DNA of 10,725 nt, from positions 1 through 10,725 of the forward strand of contig SLGA01000230.1 in assembly GCA_007123985.1 (NCBI GenBank), written 5' to 3'. Shown here one piece after another: positions 1 through 7,285 of the stretch. Source of the DNA: Balneolaceae bacterium. GTDB taxonomy: Bacteria > Bacteroidota > Rhodothermia > Balneolales > Balneolaceae. The position numbers were made by a program, and so were the translations under genes. The number at the start of each line of letters is the position of its first letter. The first letter of the stretch is position 1. Below the pieces are notes generated by a model. The model did not search any database and was not told the DNA's origin. It was given only the letters and a program-made list of their open reading frames with translations.

Positions 1-1302
1 CGAATTACACTGAACCTTGTTGATTATGGAGATCGTGCTGAGCCATCTGCCGCTACGCTTACCAAGTTGCGTGAAGTGGTACGCGATATTCCGGATATCA
101 TCATTAATATTGAAGGTGAAGAGATAGGCCCTCCAACAGGAGACCCCGTAAACATAGAGATTTCAGGTGAAGACTTTGATGAAATTGTTCGCATCACGCA
201 GGAAATTACCCAGATTTTGATTGATGCCTCAACTTCACAGGCGGTGCCCGGCCTTGTTGATGTGCGAAACAACGTAAGCGGGGGCCTGCCCGAATACCGT
301 ATTCTGGTGGATTATGAGGCTGCAAGCCGATTCGGACTGAGTATGGCCGATATTGCGCAGACTATTCGTATTGCCAATAATGGACTTGAAACAAGTAAAT
401 GGCGTGATGGTGAAGATGAATATGATATTGTTGTTCGTCTGCGCCCCGAAGACAGGCAGGATCTTGAAAGCCTAAGAAATTTAAATATCCGAACGCAGAT
501 GGGAACGAGCGTGCCGCTTGTATCTGTCGCCACATTCGAAGAGGGTTCCGGTTTGGGTAATATTACACGCCTAAATCTTGCAAGAACAGCAACGGTTGTT
601 GGGAAGGCATCACCCGGTTTCAGCGGGCCGGAAGTTCTTGCAAGAGCTCAGGAAGTACTAGCTGAATATCAGCAAAATTTACCACCCGGATACACGATGG
701 AATATACCGGTGAAAGTGAAGATCAGGAAGAAGCATTTGGCTTTTTAACAACGGCACTTCTGGTTGGTTTTGCACTGATATTTCTTGTGATGCTCGCCAA
801 ATTCAATAGTATTGTATCTCCGCTGATTATCATGACAGCGGTTGGCCTCAGCCTGATTGGAGTACTTCTTGGGCTGATATTAACCCGTACACCATTCGGA
901 TTGATGACATTTATCGGGATTATTTCCCTTGCAGGTATTGTATGTGTGAATAATATCGTACTGATGGATTACGTGAAACAGCTTACTGAACAGGGTCTCA
1001 GTAAAAAGAATGCAATTATAGAAGCAGGTTTGATACGTTTTCGGCCGGTAATATTAACAGCTTTAACCACTATTCTCGGCCTTGTTCCGCTTACATTCGG
1101 TATAAACATCGATTTTGTAGAGTTGTTTACAAGCTTCGATCCAAAATTTCAGATCGGTTCGGAGAATACGGCATTCTGGGGGCCGATGGGAATTGCGATC
1201 ATAAGCGGTTTGACGTTTGCTACATTTCTGACGCTGGTTGTGGTACCGGTGCTCTACTCCTCCTTCGATTCCGTTTCAAAAAGAGTTGCTTCGCTGCGGT
1301 AA
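1..1302 (+). CDS. RND-family efflux pump inner-membrane subunit, C-terminal fragment (5' end outside window)
   Basis: The frame is open from base 1 to a TAA at 1300-1302, giving 433 codons; the TTG at 67 is not a real start. AcrB/SwrC-type RND pumps are about 1,000-1,100 residues, so this is the C-terminal 40%. Codons 1 to about 240 form the second periplasmic porter/docking loop. Five hydrophobic segments follow (about bases 735-805, 810-890, 895-965, 1045-1105 and 1180-1260), matching TM8-12. Family motifs are visible: RFRPVILTALTTILGLVPL after TM10 and VVVPVLYS in the last helix. By family knowledge it is the proton-driven inner-membrane part of a tripartite exporter; the substrate cannot be read. 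Two oddities: the position equivalent to E. coli AcrB Lys940 is Val (codon 316, in GIVCVNNIVLMDY), and the loop between TM11 and TM12 is enlarged (about bases 1096-1180, containing GSENTAFWGPMG). A heavy-metal RND is less likely. Confidence 0.93.
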   Translation, partial: RITLNLVDYGDRAEPSAATLTKLREVVRDIPDIIINIEGEEIGPPTGDPVNIEISGEDFDEIVRITQEITQILIDASTSQAVPGLVDVRNNVSGGLPEYRILVDYEAASRFGLSMADIAQTIRIANNGLETSKWRDGEDEYDIVVRLRPEDRQDLESLRNLNIRTQMGTSVPLVSVATFEEGSGLGNITRLNLARTATVVGKASPGFSGPEVLARAQEVLAEYQQNLPPGYTMEYTGESEDQEEAFGFLTTALLVGFALIFLVMLAKFNSIVSPLIIMTAVGLSLIGVLLGLILTRTPFGLMTFIGIISLAGIVCVNNIVLMDYVKQLTEQGLSKKNAIIEAGLIRFRPVILTALTTILGLVPLTFGINIDFVELFTSFDPKFQIGSENTAFWGPMGIAIISGLTFATFLTLVVVPVLYSSFDSVSKRVASLR

Positions 1303-1316
1303 TTGCATCAACAGAA

Positions 1317-1360
1317 TTTGAGCAGATCTTTACAGCCGTGAGATCTGTTCAAAATTTCTT
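1317..1360 (+). terminator. Rho-independent terminator candidate after the RND gene
   Basis: Bases 1317-1329 pair with 1341-1353 as a 13-bp stem with one G-U wobble and an 11-nt loop. A T-rich tract (TTTCTTATTTTC) follows. It lies 15 bases past the RND stop and ahead of the next gene on the same strand, so it probably ends the efflux transcript. The stem is A/T-rich at its base and the T-tract is interrupted, so strength is moderate. Confidence 0.6.
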
Positions 1361-1407
1361 ATTTTCAACAGTCGAACCATAACAAAATTTCAAAAACAAG
1401 TTTCACT

Positions 1408-1815
1408 GTGATACAACGCCCACAAACTCTTTACCTGCTTGGAGCTGCACTCATAAATTTTGCTGTATTTTTTACCCCACTTTACAGCCGTTCAATGGCA
1501 GATCCTGTTCAATGGATTGGCTGGAGTTTTGCTTCATCGCTCACCCTGGTAATGATAATCAGCATTTTTGCTATTTATCTATATAAAAACAGACAAAAAC
1601 AGCTTAGCGTCGTGAAATTGGCAACCTATATTCAAATTATAGCTTTAGCTACTGTAGGTGGTATTATCTTCTCCTTGGGTGGCTTTGGCGCTTATTTACT
1701 TTGGGAAGCTATCGGGGCAATGCTTCTTTTTATTGTTCTGATGTTGCTTTGGCTTTCAGGCAGGGGCATTAAAAAAGATGAGGAGCTTGTAAAATCGATG
1801 GATCGAATCCGGTAA
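1408..1815 (+). CDS. DUF4293 family integral membrane protein
   Basis: A 135-residue protein starting at GTG. The start is supported by the N-terminus MIQRPQTLYLL, which is the family's conserved opening (MIQRIQ.-type). Four hydrophobic helices are visible at about residues 8-26, 38-59, 70-90 and 93-116. The charged tail RGIKKDEELVKSMDRIR also resembles the conserved DUF4293 C-terminus, so the gene appears full length. The family is typical of Bacteroidota and relatives and has no established function; none is assigned here. It lies 105 bases after the RND gene, beyond a terminator, and 7 bases before an EamA-type transporter gene, so the two are probably co-transcribed. There is no Shine-Dalgarno motif; the bases before the start are A-rich. 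Confidence 0.85.
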   Translation: MIQRPQTLYLLGAALINFAVFFTPLYSRSMADPVQWIGWSFASSLTLVMIISIFAIYLYKNRQKQLSVVKLATYIQIIALATVGGIIFSLGGFGAYLLWEAIGAMLLFIVLMLLWLSGRGIKKDEELVKSMDRIR

Positions 1816-1822
1816 ACTCAGA

Positions 1823-2743
1823 TTGAATACTTCATCACATTCAGAAATACCTGCTGTTAAGGTCACTCTATTGTTAGTTGTTGGGCTGTTAACCTTTGGT
1901 TTTGCCCCTATTCTGGTACGTTACGCCACCGATGTTGAAGCATTAACACTGGCAGCATTACGAACGTTTTTTGCAGTACTCTTTCTTATTCCCTTCTGGT
2001 TACCCAAACGCTTACCTCTTAAACAAATGAGGGAAAATGGAGCCAAACCCGCCTGGCTTGTAGCTGCAGGCATTTCACTTGGGTTACACTTTTCACTCTG
2101 GATTTGGTCGCTGCATTACACATCGGTAGCATCGGCCTCCGTTCTTGTAACCATCCACCCTGTTATGCTAATTGTGGCAGAAAGCCTCATATTTAAAAAA
2201 AGGTTCAGGCCATTGGTTTGGATCGGTGTTTTTATTGCCTTTGGAGGCTCTGTACTTTTAGGGTTTTCCGATGATACGCAGGCCGGTCAGTTTCCAAATG
2301 CACTTCTTGGAAACATTCTTGCCTTTTCGGCAGCAGTAATCTTTGTGATATATTTTCTTATTGGACGAAAAATACGGCAACATACCGAATGGATCGATTA
2401 TGTGTTTTATGTATATCTCTATGCAGCAATTACGTGTGTATTACTTTCTTTGCTATGGTCCGGCGGCTGGCCGTATATAAGTGGGATGGCCCTTTTAGTT
2501 GGAATTGCACTTGCCATTGGCCCCACTATTATTGGGCATGGTTCTATGAACTATGCAGTGAAATATGTTTCTCCAACACTTTTATCAACGCTTATTCTAT
2601 CGGAAGCTGTAATTGCAGCTATAGCAGCTTACATCATTTTTAATGAAATTCCGGCAGGTCTCTCCATAATGGCGATGTTGATTATCATGACAGGGGTTGC
2701 ATTTAGCTGGACCCGTCGTTTCACAAGAAAAGTCGGTACTTAA
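1823..2743 (+). CDS. EamA/DMT-superfamily transporter, about 10 TM segments
   Basis: A 306-residue, highly hydrophobic protein with the two-repeat EamA (DMT) layout, about residues 12-147 and 163-300, with roughly five helices each. Features typical of the family include GFAPILVRYATD with ALRTFFAVLFLIPF in repeat 1, HYTSVASASVLVTIHPV at the end of repeat 1, and the SPTLLSTLILSEAVIAAI region in repeat 2. The length is normal (about 290-310). TTG at 1823 is the only reasonable start: an in-frame stop lies at 1790-1792, no ATG occurs between, and the first internal Met is near residue 69, inside repeat 1. Members export or import small metabolites such as amino acids; substrate cannot be predicted. 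It follows the DUF4293 gene by 7 bases, suggesting translational coupling. Confidence 0.88.
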   Translation: MNTSSHSEIPAVKVTLLLVVGLLTFGFAPILVRYATDVEALTLAALRTFFAVLFLIPFWLPKRLPLKQMRENGAKPAWLVAAGISLGLHFSLWIWSLHYTSVASASVLVTIHPVMLIVAESLIFKKRFRPLVWIGVFIAFGGSVLLGFSDDTQAGQFPNALLGNILAFSAAVIFVIYFLIGRKIRQHTEWIDYVFYVYLYAAITCVLLSLLWSGGWPYISGMALLVGIALAIGPTIIGHGSMNYAVKYVSPTLLSTLILSEAVIAAIAAYIIFNEIPAGLSIMAMLIIMTGVAFSWTRRFTRKVGT

Positions 2744-3119
2744 AATACCTCAAGCCAATATTGTTCGGCTATATCTTAGAAAAAAAATTGTTGCAGCCTC
2801 CATAATTACCTTTATATCAACCTGTTAATTTCACATTTTTTAGATGTGTGCTGCTGTCTTTAATAGGCGGGTAATCCTAAATTTTGGTCATCTGCAACAA
2901 AACAGGTAAATTGATCGTTATAGGCAGTCAAAATCAACTACTTAAACAAATTAGTTACAAGTCAATTAGCATTACTCAAGAGATAAACAGATTTTAGTTC
3001 GTTTATTATACTTATACAGATCATGATGGATAAGAAGTTAGAAAAAGAAAGTAAGGCAATAACTATCCTTTGATAGTTTAACACCAACACTTTCTCTATT
3101 GAGAACGAACCACTAACAC
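2744..3119. other. Non-coding region between the EamA transporter and the mltF-like gene
   Basis: These 376 bases hold no plausible gene on either strand and are very A/T-rich. No strong terminator follows the transporter: only a 4-bp AGCC/GGCT pairing near 2755-2773, next to an A-run, is visible. A short inverted repeat (ATAAAC/GTTTAT, about 2983-3006) and a better hairpin at 3061-3078 lie upstream of the lipoprotein start. I found no exact Bacteroidota-type TAnnTTTG -7 element. The promoter of the downstream gene should lie here but cannot be placed. Confidence 0.6.
3061..3078. promoter_or_regulatory. Perfect 7-bp inverted repeat in the mltF-like leader
   Basis: AACTATC and GATAGTT flank a 4-nt CTTT loop, 41 bases before the ATG at 3120. 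It contains TATCCTTTG, close to the Bacteroidota -7 box but with one extra spacer base. It could be an operator half-site pair, a leader-RNA hairpin, or chance in A/T-rich DNA. No U-tract follows, so it is not a terminator. Confidence 0.25.
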
Positions 3120-4637
3120 ATGAATAACATATCATTTCCATTTAAAAAGTGCAGTAACTTAGTTCTTCTACTGCTATCTCTTTTCCTTATTCAATGCCAA
3201 AGTAAGAAAGAGGCACCTGATCACTCCAGAAGTGGCCTGCTTACCCAATATGAGCCAATTGAAAGAGATTTTGCAGAGATAAAAGCCGGTGGTGTTTTGA
3301 GGATGATAACCTACTACAGTTCAAACACCTACTTTTTAAACCAGGGGCTTGAGGTTGGGTTTGAATATGAGCTTCTTCGTGAGTTTGCAAGGGAGAACGA
3401 CCTTGCACTTGAAGTGATAATTCTTGGTGCAGATGAAAATCCGTTTGATCTTCTCAATCAGGGCGTTGGAGATGTAATTGCAGCAAACTATACCATTACG
3501 GACGAGCGACGGGAAATAGCAAAATTTACGCGACCCTACAACATTGTAGATCAGATTGTTGTCTACTCGGCAGATCTGCCAAACAGGCCACAAACACTGG
3601 AGGAACTATCCGAATCACGCATCCCTATCTCTGTCAGAAGAAATAGTTCTTACTACAACCGGCTTGTTGAACTGATTGAGCAGGGTTACGACCTCGAGAT
3701 TGATATTATTTCAGAAAATATGGATACAGAAGCAGCACTTGTTCAACTTGCAAACGGCAATTTGAGGGCCACAGTAGCTGATGACAACATGTTCCATGCT
3801 GCTAACAGATACATGGATGGGTTGTACGAAGGGCCTGTAATTGCTGAATCTGATACCATTGCGTGGGCAATTCGCTCAAATGCACCCGACCTTGAACACC
3901 GAATGAACCGCTATCTTTACAAACATTTTCGCTTAGTTGCAGAAGACGATAGGCCAAGGAGATCTACCTTTTTAAACATTTTAAGGCGGAAATACTTTGA
4001 ACAAAGCCGTCAGATGGCAGAATACTACAATCCAGAATGGCAATATCAGTCCGTTGGGATTATATCTCCGTATGATGATATGGTTCGGGCTGTTTCTGAA
4101 AACCTTGGACTTGACTGGCTTCTGATAACAGCAATGATTGCCCAGGAATCCAGTTTTAATCCTGATGCTAAAAGCTGGGCCGGAGCGGTTGGCCTCATGC
4201 AAATTATGCCTCAATTTGTTGAAACACCATATGAAGATCTGTACGAGCCGTTTACAAATATTCAGGTTGGATCACAGATAATTAAAGATCATCTGGATCA
4301 CTACGCCTATATGGACAGCACCAATCAGATAGCGTTTGCATTGGCAACCTATAATGTTGGCCTTGGCCACATGGCTGATGCGAGGCGCCTTGCAATCGAC
4401 CGTAATCGCAACCGGAATGAGTGGGAAAACATAGCAGATGCGCTTTTAATGCTCATGCAACACAGATACTATCAGAATGCACGGTATGGCTTTGCGAGAG
4501 GTATTGAACCAGTGCGGTATGTTGAAGAGATTATGAACCGCTACAGAACCTACGAAGCGATTTTAGCTCTAGCCGAGCAACAACAACGATCCGGCTTAAC
4601 CAATCTCGTGGGACCGCAGCTTAATCGCAGGCCTTGA
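3120..4637 (+). CDS. mltF: MltF-like lipoprotein: solute-binding domain fused to lytic murein transglycosylase
   Basis: A 505-residue protein, close to the 518 of E. coli MltF. Residues 1-26 are a lipoprotein signal peptide with hydrophobic core LVLLLLSLFLIQ and lipid-anchor candidate Cys26; Gln at -1 is unusual. Residues about 55-290 look like a family 3 solute-binding domain (GFEYELLREFA, NYTITDERREIAKFTRPY). Residues about 315-480 are an SLT/GH23 domain: catalytic Glu343 in AQESSFNP, GLMQIMP at 358-364, and ATYN at 409-412. By family knowledge it cleaves the MurNAc-GlcNAc bond of peptidoglycan, forming 1,6-anhydroMurNAc, at the inner leaflet of the outer membrane; the binding domain is thought to sense ligands that modulate this. 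The gene stands alone, with an A-rich start and no Shine-Dalgarno. Its 3' end overlaps the convergent phosphatase gene by 17 bases. Confidence 0.9.
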   Translation: MNNISFPFKKCSNLVLLLLSLFLIQCQSKKEAPDHSRSGLLTQYEPIERDFAEIKAGGVLRMITYYSSNTYFLNQGLEVGFEYELLREFARENDLALEVIILGADENPFDLLNQGVGDVIAANYTITDERREIAKFTRPYNIVDQIVVYSADLPNRPQTLEELSESRIPISVRRNSSYYNRLVELIEQGYDLEIDIISENMDTEAALVQLANGNLRATVADDNMFHAANRYMDGLYEGPVIAESDTIAWAIRSNAPDLEHRMNRYLYKHFRLVAEDDRPRRSTFLNILRRKYFEQSRQMAEYYNPEWQYQSVGIISPYDDMVRAVSENLGLDWLLITAMIAQESSFNPDAKSWAGAVGLMQIMPQFVETPYEDLYEPFTNIQVGSQIIKDHLDHYAYMDSTNQIAFALATYNVGLGHMADARRLAIDRNRNRNEWENIADALLMLMQHRYYQNARYGFARGIEPVRYVEEIMNRYRTYEAILALAEQQQRSGLTNLVGPQLNRRP

Positions 4638-6354
4638 GCACCAGCAAGGTGAGATCATCGGAGAATTTATTTCCTGAATATTTCTTCACGCTGTTTACAA
4701 TAGCATCCAAAATTTCCTGAGAACCCTTATCCCGATTTTGGAAGATGCAGTCTTTCAATCGCCTCGTTCCATACTCCTCATCTGCTGCATTCATTGTTTC
4801 GTCGATACCGTCTGTGTAGCAAACAAGCAGATCACCAGGGTTTAACTGTATATCGGTTTGAACATATGGCATCATTGTCTCCATAGCACCAAGCAACAAG
4901 CCGCCATCTGTCAGTTCCTCGAAATTGTCTGAATCAGAACGTAAAAGTAGAGGTGGATTGTGGCCTGCATTCACATATCGAAGAATTTTATGGTCACTCA
5001 GATATTTAGCCCAAAAAAAGGTGATAAACTTATCGGAAGGGGTATTTTTATGGATGATATTATTGATTCTGTCTGTTGCTTCACTCAGGGTGATATCAAC
5101 AGGCAAAAGTACATGGAGCATCGATTGCAGGTTTGCCATCAGTAGCGCGGCTGGTACTCCTTTTCCCGTAACATCAGCAATTGCAAAAATGGTGTTTCCG
5201 TCGGGAGCCTCAGCTATATCGAAATAATCCCCGCCAACTTCCCTGGAAGACACGGTTTTTGCTGCCAGATCAACACCGGAAATCCGTGGGATTGGATCGG
5301 GCAGAAGCCCCTCTTGTATCGCTTTGGCAATGGAGAGCTCCTCTTCCATACGTTCTTTATCGATCCTTTCTTCAAGGAAAAAAGTTTTTTGGATGGAGAT
5401 TACAGCAAGGTTTGCCAGAGATTTCAGAAAGTTATAATCAGCATCGGAGAATGGAATTTTATTAACCCTTTCTCCTACCCCGATAAGTGCAACCCTTTCG
5501 TTTTGAATTGTTACACTAAAGAGCGTGGTAATATTGCTTTTTTTGATCCACTCATGACTGTTTCTGAGTTCATCATCTACAATGATTATATCCTCATCAG
5601 CATCCGAAAATATAGTGTCAATTTGTTTCTGAGAAGGCTTTGTAACGGCTCCGCTCGATGCCAGCAGTGAGTATGAGTCGCCGGTTTTGTAGATCAGGAA
5701 AAAAGTTCTGATAAAAAGCTGGCCAAGAAGAGCAAACTTAAAAATGGACGATATTTTATCCCTGTCAACAAGCAGGTTAAACTCTTTCGAGAGATCGAAG
5801 AGAGTGTTAAGCTCGTGTATGCGGCGGTCAAGATTTCTGTAGGTGGTAGTAAGCTCTGTAAAGAGCTGAGAGTTTACCAGTGCAGCTGTGGATATTATAC
5901 ATAGGCTCTCAGCAAACTCAAGATCCATTTTACTGAACGCTTCGTTGTTCGCTTTAGGCCCCAACAGCAAGTAACCGTGATGATTATTGCTTGTACGAAG
6001 GTTAAACAGGTAGCAGTTTTTGAGATCAGCATCAACGGATGGGACCACATGATCTATCTCATTTAATATAAAATAGGATTGTTTTCCCTGTTCACTATTC
6101 AGTTCAAAATGATAATGTGCTTTCTCCTCAAATTTATCAAACCCTTTTTTCTTTTTTAAGCAGTAGTTTTCATTTACAGGATCATGAATAAAAATGGCAG
6201 CTTTAGAAACCAGCAGCCTGCCCATTAAAATGAGCAGCAAATTGTTGATGATAAATTCTGAATCTCTTGATTCAACAAGCATTCTGCTTGTTTCAAGAAC
6301 TGTTTTTAGTTCAAATTTGGAATGAGAGTCTTGGTTAGCGTAGTTGATTTTCAC
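4621..6354 (-). CDS. GAF-domain SpoIIE/PP2C-type serine phosphatase (RsbU-like)
   Basis: A 577-residue soluble protein. Residues about 15-165 and 185-325 resemble two GAF-type sensor domains (moderate certainty), with helices at about 166-190 and 322-348 that look like signalling coiled coils. Residues 345-577 form a SpoIIE phosphatase domain with the metal-site motifs intact: EVGGDYFD (372-379), ADVTGKG (392-398), AGHNPPLL (463-470), YTDG (513-516, Asp515) and SDDLTLLV (565-572, Asp566/567). It should be an active Mn/Mg-dependent phosphatase that dephosphorylates the STAS protein encoded upstream, under GAF ligand or redox control; the signal is unknown. The start is GTG at 6354, 5 bases after the kinase stop; no ATG lies nearby. 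The kinase's last codons carry an AAGGG that may help initiation. It is last in the operon, and its TAA overlaps the mltF-like gene with no terminator visible between them. Confidence 0.9.
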   Translation of the reverse strand: MKINYANQDSHSKFELKTVLETSRMLVESRDSEFIINNLLLILMGRLLVSKAAIFIHDPVNENYCLKKKKGFDKFEEKAHYHFELNSEQGKQSYFILNEIDHVVPSVDADLKNCYLFNLRTSNNHHGYLLLGPKANNEAFSKMDLEFAESLCIISTAALVNSQLFTELTTTYRNLDRRIHELNTLFDLSKEFNLLVDRDKISSIFKFALLGQLFIRTFFLIYKTGDSYSLLASSGAVTKPSQKQIDTIFSDADEDIIIVDDELRNSHEWIKKSNITTLFSVTIQNERVALIGVGERVNKIPFSDADYNFLKSLANLAVISIQKTFFLEERIDKERMEEELSIAKAIQEGLLPDPIPRISGVDLAAKTVSSREVGGDYFDIAEAPDGNTIFAIADVTGKGVPAALLMANLQSMLHVLLPVDITLSEATDRINNIIHKNTPSDKFITFFWAKYLSDHKILRYVNAGHNPPLLLRSDSDNFEELTDGGLLLGAMETMMPYVQTDIQLNPGDLLVCYTDGIDETMNAADEEYGTRRLKDCIFQNRDKGSQEILDAIVNSVKKYSGNKFSDDLTLLVLKACD

Positions 6355-6359
6355 AATAA

Positions 6360-6782
6360 TCAGACCCTTGTTTTACTCATTCGCAGAACATTTTTATCGG
6401 TATTAGCAGAATAGCTAACATCATCCATCAGAGATTTTATGAGGTAAACACCCATGCCGCCTCTTTTTTTCTTTTCAATCTGTTTTTTAAGATCTGGTTT
6501 TTTGTATCTGTCAGGGTTAAAGCCCTGGCCTCTGTCTGTAAGAGTAATGCTTAGTTGAGAGCCGTCAAACTCAAGCTCGATGGTGAATTTCTTTGTGCTG
6601 TCGAAACTGTAAGCATGTTTGATAATATTGGTACACGCTTCATCCACTGCTAACTGAATATCCGATATTTGCCTTTCACTAAATCCGTGCTCGTTCGCAT
6701 GTTTGGCAACAAACGAACGTATTTCAGCAAGGTTTGATGTGGCAGCCTTAATGGCTTTGTGGTATGTAACCGAATTGTTCAA
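6360..6782 (-). CDS. RsbW/SpoIIAB-like serine-protein kinase (anti-sigma-factor type HATPase)
   Basis: A 140-residue protein, normal for the family, made of one GHKL ATPase domain. The ATP-site boxes are present: N-box DEACTNIIKHAY (47-58, Glu48 and Asn52), G1 DRGQGF (83-88) and G2 RGGMGVYLIKSLMD (107-120). By family knowledge such kinases phosphorylate a serine on their STAS antagonist and otherwise hold a target protein, classically a sigma factor. The STAS gene lies 8 bases upstream and the phosphatase 5 bases downstream, a tight operon. The start must be TTG: no ATG exists in this frame near the 5' end, and the protein begins at the expected place relative to the N-box. Its target is unknown because no sigma factor gene is in the window. 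A stand-alone switch kinase acting on a non-sigma partner is equally possible. Confidence 0.9.
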   Translation of the reverse strand: MNNSVTYHKAIKAATSNLAEIRSFVAKHANEHGFSERQISDIQLAVDEACTNIIKHAYSFDSTKKFTIELEFDGSQLSITLTDRGQGFNPDRYKKPDLKKQIEKKKRGGMGVYLIKSLMDDVSYSANTDKNVLRMSKTRV

Positions 6783-6790
6783 ATGAATGA

Positions 6791-7144
6791 TTAGCTGTCG
6801 CTTAAGAATTTATTTATGGCTTGTTTTTCGTCATCGAAAATGTCGTAAAGAGTGGGGAAGCCAAGTAAATCGAAAACGTTATAAACTTTATCATTCATGT
6901 TGGAAAGTTTGATATCCCCTCCAATGGTTCTTACATCTTCTATGTAGGCCATAAACACACCAAGGCCGGCGCTTGCTATGTAATCAAGCTCTCGGAAGTT
7001 TACAATAATATTCGATTTTTGGCTGCTAATGAGGTTTTTTAGGGATTCTTCAAGCTGCGAAGCTGTGTGTGCATCGAGCTCTCCATAAAGATCTAAAATC
7101 TCAAAACCGTGGTTATTACGGTGCTCAATTTTGAATGTTTTCAT
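6791..7144 (-). CDS. STAS-domain anti-sigma-factor antagonist (RsbV/SpoIIAA-like)
   Basis: A 117-residue single STAS domain with an ATG start. It has the family pattern: strand LDLYGELDAHTA (17-28), then NFRELDYIASAGLGVFM (49-65), in which Ser58 aligns with the phosphoacceptor serine of B. subtilis SpoIIAA (Ser58) and RsbV (Ser56). The flanking ASAGLGVF is close to SpoIIAA/RsbV and unlike transporter-type STAS domains. The expected cycle is phosphorylation at Ser58 by the kinase encoded next, which makes it inactive, and dephosphorylation by the GAF/SpoIIE phosphatase, after which it binds the kinase and frees the kinase's target. It is first in the operon, with a candidate promoter about 65 bases upstream. 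Confidence 0.92.
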   Translation of the reverse strand: MKTFKIEHRNNHGFEILDLYGELDAHTASQLEESLKNLISSQKSNIIVNFRELDYIASAGLGVFMAYIEDVRTIGGDIKLSNMNDKVYNVFDLLGFPTLYDIFDDEKQAINKFLSDS

Positions 7145-7207
7145 CTATGGTATAAGTCTAGTTGAAAAGAGTGTAATATATCTAATATAGAACTAAGTGA
7201 GACAGAC

Positions 7208-7215
7208 CAAAAATA
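7208..7215 (-). promoter_or_regulatory. Candidate Bacteroidota-type -7 box for the partner-switch operon
   Basis: Read on the minus strand this is TATTTTTG, an exact match to the Bacteroidota housekeeping -7 consensus TAnnTTTG. It lies between the upstream terminator (7246-7285) and the STAS gene, so transcription would start near 7200 with a leader of roughly 55 nt. No good TTG -33 element stands at the expected spacing, so it may be weak or activator-dependent, or a chance match. Confidence 0.35.
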
Positions 7216-7245
7216 AGAATACGATTTAACAGATGGGCATGTTAC

Positions 7246-7285
7246 AAAAAAAAGAGGGTATCACACGTATCCGGTGTGATACCCT
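7246..7285 (-). terminator. Strong rho-independent terminator, minus strand (distal of two)
   Basis: Bases 7255-7266 and 7274-7285 form a perfect 12-bp stem (GGGTATCACAC core) with a 7-nt loop. On the minus strand it is followed, after one base, by eight T (7246-7253). No T-run follows on the plus strand, so it is directional. It insulates the partner-switch operon from transcription arriving from the DUF1080 side. Confidence 0.88.

Noticed and set aside
2755..2795. Possible terminator after the EamA transporter (AGCC/GGCT near an A-run)
   Set aside because: The stem is only 4 bp with a 10-nt loop, and the tract after it is A rather than T on the coding strand.
4925..5670. Several plus-strand open frames antisense to the phosphatase gene
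   Set aside because: They lie opposite the SpoIIE and second GAF regions, whose motifs are intact on the minus strand; none has recognisable features.
7174..7189. Tandem TAATATA repeats in the partner-switch leader
   Set aside because: Two short A/T-only copies 2 bases apart are expected by chance in this base composition.
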